From: Williamsia muralis
Lineage (GTDB): Bacteria; Actinomycetota; Actinomycetes; Mycobacteriales; Mycobacteriaceae
Direction: 5' to 3'
NCBI RefSeq assembly: GCF_002735905.1
Contig: NZ_PEBD01000008.1
Location: 1-64,000, forward strand
Length of the DNA stretch: 64,000 bases
Part shown: positions 1 to 7,601 of the stretch, in pieces
Layout: every line of letters begins with the position of its first letter
Numbering within the stretch: position 1 is the stretch's first letter
The notes under the pieces: generated by a model
What the model was told of the DNA's origin: nothing
Databases searched by the model: none
What the model saw: the letters and a program-made list of their open reading frames with translations, nothing else
Program-made: the position numbers and the translations under genes

Positions 1-1
1 C

Positions 2-874
2 CCGTGCGAGCCGTTCGCCTCGGTGGCCCTGGCCAGCTTTGTAGCAGCTATGACAAACCGCTGGCTGTACCCGGAAGGGCAGGAGTCGCTGCTCGCGGTG
101 CTCGTGTTCTGGGCGCTGATGGCTGCGGTGGCGGTCGGGTGGGGAACCATGGTCCGCAACCGCCGGCAGCTGTTGATCTCCCTGGCCGAGCGTGCGCGAA
201 CCGTCGAGGCCGAGCAGCGCGAGCGGATCGCCAATGCGCGGGCCACCGAACGCGAACGGCTCGCACGGGAGATGCATGACGTGCTCGCCCACCGGATGAG
301 CCTGCTGTCCGTGCACGCCGGTGCGCTCGAGTTCAGGCCCGACGCGCCACCGGAGGACATCCGCCGGGCGGCCGGGGTGATTCGCGCCGGCGTCCACCAG
401 ATGCTGAACGACCTGCGTGACGTGATCGCCATGCTGCGTGAGGATTCCGAGGATTTTGCTCAGCCCACCCGATCGCTGAGCACGTTGCCCACCCTGTTCG
501 GCGAGGCCGAGGAGGCGGGCAGTCAGATCCGCGCGACCATCGACATCTGCGACCTCGACGACGTCCCGGGTGTGGTCAGCCGGGCCGCCTATCGAATTGT
601 TCAGGAAGGCTTGACCAATGCGCGTAAACACGCGGGTGCTGTTCCGGTGACCGTGCACATCAGTGGCGGACCCGGAGATGGGCTGAGTGTGAGAATTCGC
701 CAACCACTGTCGATGGCTGCCAATTCGGCCATCGAACCGATCCCGGGGGCCAAGTCGGGTCTTGTCGGCATCAACGAGCGGGTCACTCTCGCCGGCGGCG
801 AGTTGTCGTATGGCGTCGTGGAGCGCAACTTCGTGCTGACCGCTCGCCTGCCGTGGGAGGCGGGCAGCCTGTGA
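2..874 (+). CDS. NarL/DesK-type sensor histidine kinase (5' end missing)
   Basis: The reading frame is open to the window edge, so the N-terminus lies outside. What remains is the end of a hydrophobic, probably membrane-spanning part, a basic linker, then a HisKA_3 dimerisation helix with the phospho-acceptor His in REMHDVLAH (codon near nt 275). An HATPase_c domain follows, with an N box (QEGLTNARKHA) and a G box (SGLVGINERV). It should autophosphorylate in response to an unknown signal and phosphorylate the response regulator encoded immediately downstream, whose start overlaps this stop codon. The stimulus cannot be deduced because the sensing region is missing. Confidence 0.9.
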   Translation, partial: PCEPFASVALASFVAAMTNRWLYPEGQESLLAVLVFWALMAAVAVGWGTMVRNRRQLLISLAERARTVEAEQRERIANARATERERLAREMHDVLAHRMSLLSVHAGALEFRPDAPPEDIRRAAGVIRAGVHQMLNDLRDVIAMLREDSEDFAQPTRSLSTLPTLFGEAEEAGSQIRATIDICDLDDVPGVVSRAAYRIVQEGLTNARKHAGAVPVTVHISGGPGDGLSVRIRQPLSMAANSAIEPIPGAKSGLVGINERVTLAGGELSYGVVERNFVLTARLPWEAGSL

Positions 875-1545
875 GCTCTGAGGCCCCTTCCCCCATCCGA
901 CTGCTGCTCGTGGACGACGAGTGGCTGGTGCGTGCGGGTCTGCGGACGATGCTGTCGGGGCAGCCGGACATCGACATCGTCGGCGAAGCCGCGGACGGAT
1001 CCACGGTCTCGGCGCTTGCCCAGCAGACCGGCGCCAACGTGGTGCTGATGGACATCCGGATGCCGAAGGTCAACGGGCTCGAGGCCACCGTCGCGTTGCG
1101 TTCGATGGCCGAGCCGCCACAGGTGATCATGTTGACCACCTTCGACACCGACGACCTGGTGTTGCGTTCGTTGCAAGCCGGCGCCAGCGGCTTCCTCCTC
1201 AAGGACACCCCGCCGGCCGACCTCATCGCATCTCTGCGCAAAGTTGTTGCGGGCGAACCGATTCTGTCACCGTCGATCACCCGCAAGTTGATCGTGCGCT
1301 TCACCGACCCCGGTGATCGCCGCACGAAGGCAACTGCGCAGTTCGATCAGCTCACCGCCGGCGAGCAGCGCGTGGCCATCGCGGTCGCGCGCGGGATGTC
1401 GAACGCCGCGATCGCCGAAGAGTTGTTCGTGTCCATCGCCACGGTCAAGAGCCACATCTCGCACATCCTGGAGAAGCTGACCTTCAACAACAGGGTGCAG
1501 ATCGCACTCCTGGTTCACGACGCATTGCCCGGTGAGGTGCTCTGA
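871..1545 (+). CDS. NarL/LuxR-family response regulator
   Basis: This 224-residue regulator has a receiver domain with an acidic pair (VDDE, residues 15-17), the phospho-acceptor Asp61 in VLMDIRMP and a conserved Lys in GFLLKD. A C-terminal LuxR-type helix-turn-helix follows (LTAGEQRVAIAVARG...IATVKSHISHILEKL). The GTG start at 871 is preferred over the in-frame GTG at 853: it overlaps the kinase stop as GTGA and has GGAGG ten bases upstream. It forms a two-component pair with the kinase and should bind DNA when phosphorylated. Target genes are not evident here. Confidence 0.93.
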   Translation: MSSEAPSPIRLLLVDDEWLVRAGLRTMLSGQPDIDIVGEAADGSTVSALAQQTGANVVLMDIRMPKVNGLEATVALRSMAEPPQVIMLTTFDTDDLVLRSLQAGASGFLLKDTPPADLIASLRKVVAGEPILSPSITRKLIVRFTDPGDRRTKATAQFDQLTAGEQRVAIAVARGMSNAAIAEELFVSIATVKSHISHILEKLTFNNRVQIALLVHDALPGEVL

Positions 1546-1572
1546 ACTGTTGCCCGTTCGCGGCTGCGGCGG

Positions 1573-2190
1573 CTACTTCAGGACCAGTGCGATGGTGTCG
1601 ACCAAGAGATCGACCATTTCGTGCAGGGAGTCGGCGCCCAGCGCTCCGGCCATCTCATCAGAACGCATGCTGATCACCGACTCGACAAGCCGGAACGGAA
1701 GGTGTCGACGCGGATCGTCGGGGTCACCGAGTACCTCCCCTGCCAGCGCGGCATAGATACGCGCCAGATCTGTTCTCGCCTGGCGGAATTCGGCGAACCG
1801 CTCGGTGCGCAATTCCGGTAGGAGATACAGGGCGCCGAGGTTCCACCTCGAACCTGCGAGCTGGGCGGCGTCGAACCGGGCGAGCGACTGCAGCCGTTCG
1901 AGCGCCGGCTCGCCGTCTGCCTCTCGGAGCTCCTGCGCCGTGACGAGTGCCCGGGCCACGGTGTTCTGTAGCAACGCCTCGAGGATGTCGTCCTTGGTCT
2001 TGAAGTGGTGATAGAGAGAGGCCTGCCGAATCCCCACGGCCTCCGCGATCATTCGGGTGGAGGTACCGGAGTACCCGCGTGTGGTGAAGAGTTCTCCGGC
2101 GGCGTCGAGGATTTCGTCCCGCGCGGTATCCCCACGGCGACGCTGCTCCACCAACCTCGGGCGACCTGGCCCTGCCGAAACCGAACTCAC
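1573..2190 (-). CDS. TetR-family regulator, likely controls the adjacent permease/allophanate operon
   Basis: The N-terminal TetR helix-turn-helix is clear (ARDEILDAAGELFTTRGY, then IAEAVGIRQASLYHHFKTKDDIL), followed by an all-helical ligand-binding half. The frame is open further upstream, but GTG at 2190 has AAGG about ten bases before it and gives 205 residues, the usual TetR length; GTG at 2199 is an alternative. It is transcribed divergently from the permease operon across a 219-bp gap holding two palindromes, the usual arrangement for a local, autoregulated repressor. The ligand (guanidine, urea or an amine) is inferred only from the neighbours. Confidence 0.88.
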   Translation of the reverse strand: MSSVSAGPGRPRLVEQRRRGDTARDEILDAAGELFTTRGYSGTSTRMIAEAVGIRQASLYHHFKTKDDILEALLQNTVARALVTAQELREADGEPALERLQSLARFDAAQLAGSRWNLGALYLLPELRTERFAEFRQARTDLARIYAALAGEVLGDPDDPRRHLPFRLVESVISMRSDEMAGALGADSLHEMVDLLVDTIALVLK

Positions 2191-2323
2191 ACAGAGCACC
2201 TTACTGTCATCCGCTGCAGCCGATCCGTCGTCGCAGCGCGGCTCGGATGACAAACGGACCTGACCTGGCCAGTGCGCATTCGGAAACACAGTTGTTGCAC
2301 TCGTTTGCCTCGGGGTAACAAAC

Positions 2324-2337
2324 CTGTCACTCGACAG
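2324..2337. promoter_or_regulatory. palindrome, candidate TetR operator 1
   Basis: CTGTC and GACAG arms are separated by four bases (ACTC). The site lies between the divergent TetR gene and the permease gene. The sequence GACAG recurs inside the second palindrome about 30 bp downstream, so both may be bound by the same regulator. No binding data are available from sequence. Confidence 0.45.
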
Positions 2338-2347
2338 AAATAGCGAA

Positions 2348-2377
2348 CGGTTTATCTATCACCTGACAGATAAACCG
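2348..2377. promoter_or_regulatory. perfect inverted repeat, candidate TetR operator 2
   Basis: Ten-base arms CGGTTTATCT and AGATAAACCG match perfectly across a ten-base spacer that contains CACCTGAC. The repeat ends about 32 bp before the permease start codon, so a bound protein would block transcription of the operon. Its AT content stands out from the surrounding GC-rich DNA. Most likely an operator for the divergent TetR; an mRNA hairpin is the alternative. Confidence 0.6.
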
Positions 2378-2409
2378 GGCTCATGGGCCCACTACCAGGA
2401 AGATCTCCC

Positions 2410-3972
2410 ATGACCGCAACTGCGCAACCACCTTCGGCACCAGTGAGCGGCGGCGTCACCAAGAACGGCGACTCCGACGATCTCTCCGCGTTCGGTTACA
2501 CCCAGCAGCTCCATCGTTCGCTGGGAACATTCGCGTCCTTTGCGGCGGGATTTTCCTTTGTCTCCATCCTGACGACCATCTTCCAGCTCTTCGGACTCGG
2601 CTTCTCGTTCGGCGGTCCGGCATTCTTCTGGACCTGGCCCGCGGTCTACGTCGGTCAACTCCTGGTGGCTCTGTGCTTCGCCGAGATCGCCGCTCGCTTC
2701 CCCATCTCGGGGGCCATCTACCAATGGTCGCGCCGTATGGGCGGCGAGGTGATCGGCTGGTTCGGCGGCTGGTTCATGATCCTCGCGCAGATCGTCACCG
2801 CCTCGGCAGCGGCAATCGCGCTGCAGGTGGTGATGCCGTCCATCTGGACCGGCTTCCAGCTCATCGGCTCCGACCCTGCCCTCACCAGCACCAGCGGCGC
2901 GTCCAACGCTGTGCTGCTCGGCTCGATCCTGCTGGTGATCACCACCATCATCAACTGCATCGGCGTCAACTGGATGAGCCGAGTCAACAGTATCGGTGTC
3001 ACCTGCGAGATCGTCGGCGTCATCGCTGTGATCCTGGCTCTGTTCACCCATGCCGAGCGCGGCCCCGACGTGGTGTTCGACACCGGCATTCCCGGCGAAC
3101 AGCCCGGGTACGTCTGGGCTTTCATCGTTTCCGGCTTGATGGCCGCCTACGTGATGGTCGGCTTCGGCTCCGCAGGCGAGCTCGCCGAGGAGACCAAGAA
3201 CCCGCGGCGCGTCGCACCGCGGACCATCCGCTTGGCGTTGACCGTATCGGCCATCGGCGGTGGGCTCATGCTGCTCGGCGCCCTGATGGCAGCTCCGAGC
3301 CTCGGTGAAGAACTGGCCGTCGGCGGCCTGCCTTACGTCCTCGATTCCGTGCTCGGATCGTTCTGGGGCAAGGTCCTGCTGTGCGACGTGGTGGTGGCGA
3401 TCTTCATCTGCACCTTGGCAATTCAGACCGCATGCTCCCGGCTGATGTTCTCGATGGCCCGCGACGACCGGCTTCCCGGATCCCGGATCCTCTCGCACGT
3501 CAACCCGAGAACCGGCACCCCGATCGCCCCGTCGATTCTGATCGGCGTTCTCTGCATCGGCGTCTTGGTGGTCAACGTGGGCAACTCGGCGATCTTCGCG
3601 ACCCTCGCCAGTGTCTGCATCATCTTGATCTACCTTGCCTACCTCTCCGTCACGGGCCCGATGCTGTGGCGACGCCTCAAGGGCTGGCCGCACGGCACTC
3701 CCACCGTCGACGCCGAGGGCAAAAAGCTGTTCAGCCTGGGCCGGTTCGGGATTCCCATCAACCTCCTGGCAGTCGTCTACGGGCTCGCCATGGTCGTGAA
3801 CCTGGCATGGCCGCGGTCGGAGATCTTCGACCCGGCCGGCGAGATGCCCATCCTGAAATGGGCGGGCCCGATCTGCATCGCGGTGGCCATCCTGCTCGGT
3901 ATCGCCTGCTTCCCCCACGGCAAGAAGCATCCGATGCCCGTGAAGGTCGCCGCACCCGCAGAGCCCATCTGA
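2410..3972 (+). CDS. APC-family amino acid/amine permease of a urea-carboxylase-type operon
   Basis: The 520-residue product is a multispanning membrane protein of the amino acid-polyamine-organocation superfamily, with about twelve hydrophobic segments, an N-terminal GFSFVSILTTIFQLFGLGFSFGGPAF stretch split by the first helix pair, and a typical EETKNPRRVAPRTI loop between mid helices. The ATG at 2410 is chosen over 2383 because AGGAAG lies seven bases upstream. Permeases of this type commonly lead operons for guanidine or urea carboxylase, so import of guanidine or a related nitrogen compound is the best guess. The substrate itself cannot be read from sequence. Confidence 0.85.
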   Translation: MTATAQPPSAPVSGGVTKNGDSDDLSAFGYTQQLHRSLGTFASFAAGFSFVSILTTIFQLFGLGFSFGGPAFFWTWPAVYVGQLLVALCFAEIAARFPISGAIYQWSRRMGGEVIGWFGGWFMILAQIVTASAAAIALQVVMPSIWTGFQLIGSDPALTSTSGASNAVLLGSILLVITTIINCIGVNWMSRVNSIGVTCEIVGVIAVILALFTHAERGPDVVFDTGIPGEQPGYVWAFIVSGLMAAYVMVGFGSAGELAEETKNPRRVAPRTIRLALTVSAIGGGLMLLGALMAAPSLGEELAVGGLPYVLDSVLGSFWGKVLLCDVVVAIFICTLAIQTACSRLMFSMARDDRLPGSRILSHVNPRTGTPIAPSILIGVLCIGVLVVNVGNSAIFATLASVCIILIYLAYLSVTGPMLWRRLKGWPHGTPTVDAEGKKLFSLGRFGIPINLLAVVYGLAMVVNLAWPRSEIFDPAGEMPILKWAGPICIAVAILLGIACFPHGKKHPMPVKVAAPAEPI

Positions 3973-4015
3973 TCCGGCTCTCCGCGAACAGCTCTCACCG
4001 AAAGGGAACTCCGTC

Positions 4016-4876
4016 ATGACAACGTCCACCGAGTCGACAACCGGTTCGACCGGCACCACCGCAGGTGCCCGCGAACATGCGCGGGCACAGGCCGCCACCA
4101 TCACCGACTCCATGCCGGTGGTGCCGGCATCGACGTGGACACCGTTGCCCGACAACGTCGCCGCGCGTGACATGACCTGGGCAGAGACGGTTCCCGGCGG
4201 GCGCTACACGGTGAAGGTCCTTGCCCGCGGAACACGCCTGCGACTGCGTGATGTGGCCGGCACCGGATGTGCGCACGTCCTCCTGTGGCGCGCCGACGCA
4301 CCGTGGGAGCGGCTCAATGTCGCCGACACGGTCAAGGTGCCCTGGCAGGCGTACCTCGGTTCCGGTCACCCGCTGCTCAGCGATCAGGGTCGCGCACTCG
4401 CGACCATCGTCGCCGACACCTCCGGCCATCACGACGCCCTGTGCGGTACCAGCACGCTCGCGGGGAACGTCGCGAAATATGGTGCCGGGGCCGTTCATTC
4501 GACATCGCCGGCCGGGCGCGAGATGTTCACGCTGGCGGCGGCCAAGCACGGACTGAGCCCCACCGACGTGGTTCCGTCCCTGTCGTTCTTCCACAGCATC
4601 GTGGTGGAGGCCGACGGAACACTGACGTCGAAGGGCTCCGCCGGCCGCGACAAGTACGTAGATCTGCTCTTGCATCTCCCGTGCACCGTCGCGATCGTCA
4701 ACACCGCGCACCCTCTCGACCCGTCTCCCGGTTTCGATGTGGGGCCACTGGAGATCCTGGCGTGGAAGGCTCCGGGCGATCTCGACTCCGCGTTGGCCTC
4801 CCTGCCCGACACAGACCCGGAGTATCAGCGCGCGGTGCTCAACTCCGAGGACGTGTGGGGCGCGGCCCACTTCTAG
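4016..4876 (+). CDS. urea carboxylase-associated protein 2-type (DUF1989), possible carboxyguanidine deiminase subunit
   Basis: This 286-residue protein belongs to the DUF1989 family. The core carries GTRLRLRDVAGTGCAHVLLW and a probable metal-site stretch, DTSGHHDALCGTST. Two DUF1989 proteins usually sit side by side next to urea/guanidine carboxylase, and published work identified such pairs as a heteromeric carboxyguanidine deiminase that makes allophanate. The length and the His/Cys pattern fit the UAAP2-like partner. AAAGGGA lies eight bases before the ATG. It is second in the operon, 43 bp after the permease. Assignment to guanidine rather than urea metabolism is inference. Confidence 0.82.
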   Translation: MTTSTESTTGSTGTTAGAREHARAQAATITDSMPVVPASTWTPLPDNVAARDMTWAETVPGGRYTVKVLARGTRLRLRDVAGTGCAHVLLWRADAPWERLNVADTVKVPWQAYLGSGHPLLSDQGRALATIVADTSGHHDALCGTSTLAGNVAKYGAGAVHSTSPAGREMFTLAAAKHGLSPTDVVPSLSFFHSIVVEADGTLTSKGSAGRDKYVDLLLHLPCTVAIVNTAHPLDPSPGFDVGPLEILAWKAPGDLDSALASLPDTDPEYQRAVLNSEDVWGAAHF

Positions 4877-4934
4877 AGTCCGATTTGCCGCACCCCGTGA
4901 ACCCCTTCCGCAAACTTTCCGAAAGGACACCGTG

Positions 4935-5594
4935 ATGACCTCTGCCACAACGGCATCGGCTCGCGATCTCGCCCTCGTCGACGGACAGGTGATCCTCGAC
5001 CATGAGATCGGCGAACGTGCACCGTGGTCGGGCATCGTCGAAGCCGGCGATGTGCTGACCATCGTCGATCTGCATGGGAACCAGGCCGTGGACACCCTGT
5101 TCTTCGGCGGTGCCGATCACGCCATCCGCTACTCCGCCCAGACCACGATCGCCGCCCAGGGCAACATCTTCCTCACCACCGGAACCGTGATCCGCGACCA
5201 TGATTCGGCGCCGATGATGACCATCGTGGCCGATGAGGTGGGCAACCACGACACCGTCGGCGGCGCGTGCTCGCAGGAATCGAACACCCTTCGCTACGGC
5301 CACCACACCAAACACCAGCACGCCTGCGTGGAGAACTTCTTGATCGGTGGCGCGCGACACGGGCTGGGTAAATCGGATCTGGTCGGCAACGTCAACTTCT
5401 TCATGAATGTGCCGGTGGATTCGGACGGCTCGCTCGGCATCGTCGACGGATTGTCGGCACCGGGCCGGCGAGTCGCATTGCGCGCCGACGCCGACACCTT
5501 GGTGCTGATCTCGAACTGCCCCCAGATCAACAACCCCTGCAACGGATTCGACCCCACTTCGGTGCGGGTCATCGTGACACGACCAGAGGCATAA
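4935..5594 (+). CDS. urea carboxylase-associated protein 1-type (DUF1989), possible carboxyguanidine deiminase subunit
   Basis: A 219-residue DUF1989 protein and partner of the preceding gene. Visible motifs include GDVLTIVDLHGNQAVDTLFF near the start, then GNHDTVGGACSQESN and HACVENF, which supply the conserved His and Cys residues of the family. NCPQINNPCNGFDPT lies near the end. The frame extends upstream, but ATG 4935 has GAAAGGA seven bases before it and lies just after the previous gene. By homology the pair should act on N-carboxyguanidine; a urea-linked role is the older annotation. The next gene starts three bases after this stop. Confidence 0.84.
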   Translation: MTSATTASARDLALVDGQVILDHEIGERAPWSGIVEAGDVLTIVDLHGNQAVDTLFFGGADHAIRYSAQTTIAAQGNIFLTTGTVIRDHDSAPMMTIVADEVGNHDTVGGACSQESNTLRYGHHTKHQHACVENFLIGGARHGLGKSDLVGNVNFFMNVPVDSDGSLGIVDGLSAPGRRVALRADADTLVLISNCPQINNPCNGFDPTSVRVIVTRPEA

Positions 5595-5597
5595 CAG

Positions 5598-7601
5598 ATG
5601 TCGAGCATCTCGGTACTGCGGGCGGGCCCGCAGAGCACCATTCAGGATTGGCCGGGCCGTATCCGGTACTGGCAGGTGGGTGTACCGCCGTCCGGACCCA
5701 TGGACGATCTGTCGTTCCGACTTGCGAACATCGCGGTGGGCAACGCAGAAGGAGCGCCCGGCCTCGAATGCACCCTGCTGGGGCCGCAATTGAGTTTCGA
5801 CGAGGACACCGTCGTCGCGGTCACCGGCGCACCTGTGCAGGTGACCGTGGCGGGCAAGGCGGTTTCGCAGTGGTCACCGATCGAGGTCAAAGCGGGACAG
5901 ATCCTCGATGTCGGCGCAGCAGGCGGTGTCGGGATGCGGATGTACATCGCCGTTGCGGGCGGGATCGACGCCGAGCTGTACCTGGAGAGTCGCGCCACCT
6001 TCACGCTCGGAAAGTTCGGCGGCAAAGACGGCCGCTCACTGGCCGACGGCGACACCCTGGCCAAGGCGTCGGCACCTGCTGCCGGACCGGCACGCCGCAT
6101 CCTGATCGACGAAAAGCCCGCGCTGACCAACAACTGGCAACTCGCCGTCACCGTCGGACCACACAGCGCTCCAGAGTTCTTCACCCCCGAGGACATCGAG
6201 GATCTGTACGACACCGCCTACGAGGTGCATTTCAACTCCGACCGCACAGGTGTCCGCCTGCTCGGACCGCAGCCACGCTGGGCCCGCACCGATGGCGGCG
6301 AGGCAGGTCTTCACCCGTCCAACATCCACGACACCGCCTATTCCGTGGGCGCGCTCGACTTCACCGGTGACACCCCGATCCTGCTCGGCCCCGACGGGCC
6401 GAGTCTGGGCGGCTTCGTCTGCCCGGTCACCGTCACCACGGCGGACCGCTGGAAGATGGGTCAGCTCAAACCGGGCGACACCGTCCGGTTCGTACCGGTG
6501 CGGGTTGCCGAGGTGGCGAGTTCGGCCGCATTGGGGACAGCTCGGCGCTCGAACATGGTCACCGTTCTGTCGTCCGGTAGCGATCTCGACGACGGAGTGC
6601 TCGGATCCACCCGAACCGCCGACGGCACCACCGAGGTGACCTATCGCCGTAGCGGAGACGACAACGTCCTCGTCGAATACGGCGAAATGACACTCGATCT
6701 CGCGCTCCGAGCACGGGTGCATGCCCTTGCACAGCGGATCGAGGCCGACCGGCCCGCCGGACTCGTCTCGCTCACACCCGGCATCCGGTCACTTCAGGTC
6801 AAGGTCGACGCCACCGTGATGCGGCAATCGGTCCTGCTCGACTGGCTCATCGAGTGCGAAGCCCAGTTGCCGTCGGCGTCTGAGCTGGTGGTGCCGAGCC
6901 GTACGGTGCACATGCCCCTGTCGTGGGACGATCCGGCGACCCGCGAGGCGATCGAACGGTACATGCTGGGCGTGCGCTCCGACGCGCCCTGGTGCCCGTG
7001 GAACATCGAGTTCATCCGGCGGATGAACGGGCTGAACTCCGTCGACGACGTGTACCGCATCGTCTACGACGCCGAGTACCTCGTGCTTGGCCTGGGTGAC
7101 GTGTATCTCGGTGCGCCCGTTGCCGTTCCACTCGATCCGCGACACCGTCTGATCACCACCAAGTACAACCCGGCTCGCACCTGGACCCCGGAGAACGCGG
7201 TCGGCATCGGCGGCGCCTACATGTGCATCTACGGCATGGAGGGTCCCGGCGGCTACCAGTTCGTCGGTCGGACCACCCAGGTGTGGAACCATCGGCATCC
7301 ACTCGAGGCAGCAGGGTTCGAACCCGAGCACCCATGGCTGTTGCGGTTCTTCGACAAGATCAGCTGGTACCCGGTCACTGCCGACGAGTTGCTCGACCTG
7401 CGGGCCGACATGGCCGCCGGTCGAGGACATGTGGAGATCACCGACGGCACGTTCTCACTGGCCGAGCATCAACAGTTCCTCACCGACAACGCCGACGACA
7501 TCAAGGTCGAACGGTCAGCGATGGAGACGGCGCGCGCCGAGGAGCGCAAGCGCTGGTCCGACGGCGGCGAGTTCGCCACTAAGACAGGAAAAGTCGCGTG
7601 A
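5598..7601 (+). CDS. KipA-KipI-type carboxyltransferase protein: urea/guanidine carboxylase core without biotin domains
   Basis: The 667-residue protein aligns by eye with the carboxyltransferase half of urea/guanidine carboxylase. A KipA/AHS2 region comes first (from RAGPQSTIQDWPG, about residues 5-330), a KipI/AHS1 region follows (VEYGEMTLDLALRARV, about 355-560), and the characteristic tail FFDKISWYPVTADELLDLR...GTFSLAEHQQFL comes last. Full enzymes are about 1,200 residues, with an ATP-grasp biotin carboxylase before and a biotin-carrier domain (AMKM) after. Both are absent, and no such domain is encoded nearby. The ends look intact: the upstream stop is three bases away and the 3' end overlaps the next start. 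Either biotin domains come from elsewhere, or the protein works without biotin like 5-oxoprolinase PxpBC. Confidence 0.88.
   Translation: MSSISVLRAGPQSTIQDWPGRIRYWQVGVPPSGPMDDLSFRLANIAVGNAEGAPGLECTLLGPQLSFDEDTVVAVTGAPVQVTVAGKAVSQWSPIEVKAGQILDVGAAGGVGMRMYIAVAGGIDAELYLESRATFTLGKFGGKDGRSLADGDTLAKASAPAAGPARRILIDEKPALTNNWQLAVTVGPHSAPEFFTPEDIEDLYDTAYEVHFNSDRTGVRLLGPQPRWARTDGGEAGLHPSNIHDTAYSVGALDFTGDTPILLGPDGPSLGGFVCPVTVTTADRWKMGQLKPGDTVRFVPVRVAEVASSAALGTARRSNMVTVLSSGSDLDDGVLGSTRTADGTTEVTYRRSGDDNVLVEYGEMTLDLALRARVHALAQRIEADRPAGLVSLTPGIRSLQVKVDATVMRQSVLLDWLIECEAQLPSASELVVPSRTVHMPLSWDDPATREAIERYMLGVRSDAPWCPWNIEFIRRMNGLNSVDDVYRIVYDAEYLVLGLGDVYLGAPVAVPLDPRHRLITTKYNPARTWTPENAVGIGGAYMCIYGMEGPGGYQFVGRTTQVWNHRHPLEAAGFEPEHPWLLRFFDKISWYPVTADELLDLRADMAAGRGHVEITDGTFSLAEHQQFLTDNADDIKVERSAMETARAEERKRWSDGGEFATKTGKVA

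Noticed and set aside
2191-2409. Guanidine (ykkC-type) riboswitch before the nitrogen operon
   Set aside because: None of the conserved loop motifs I know could be found; the palindromes and divergent TetR explain the region better.
2392-4173. Long open frame (593 codons) on the minus strand opposite the permease gene
   Set aside because: It is Asp/His/Arg-rich with no domain pattern, the usual antisense shadow of a GC-rich gene; the plus-strand permease has clear membrane segments and a ribosome site.
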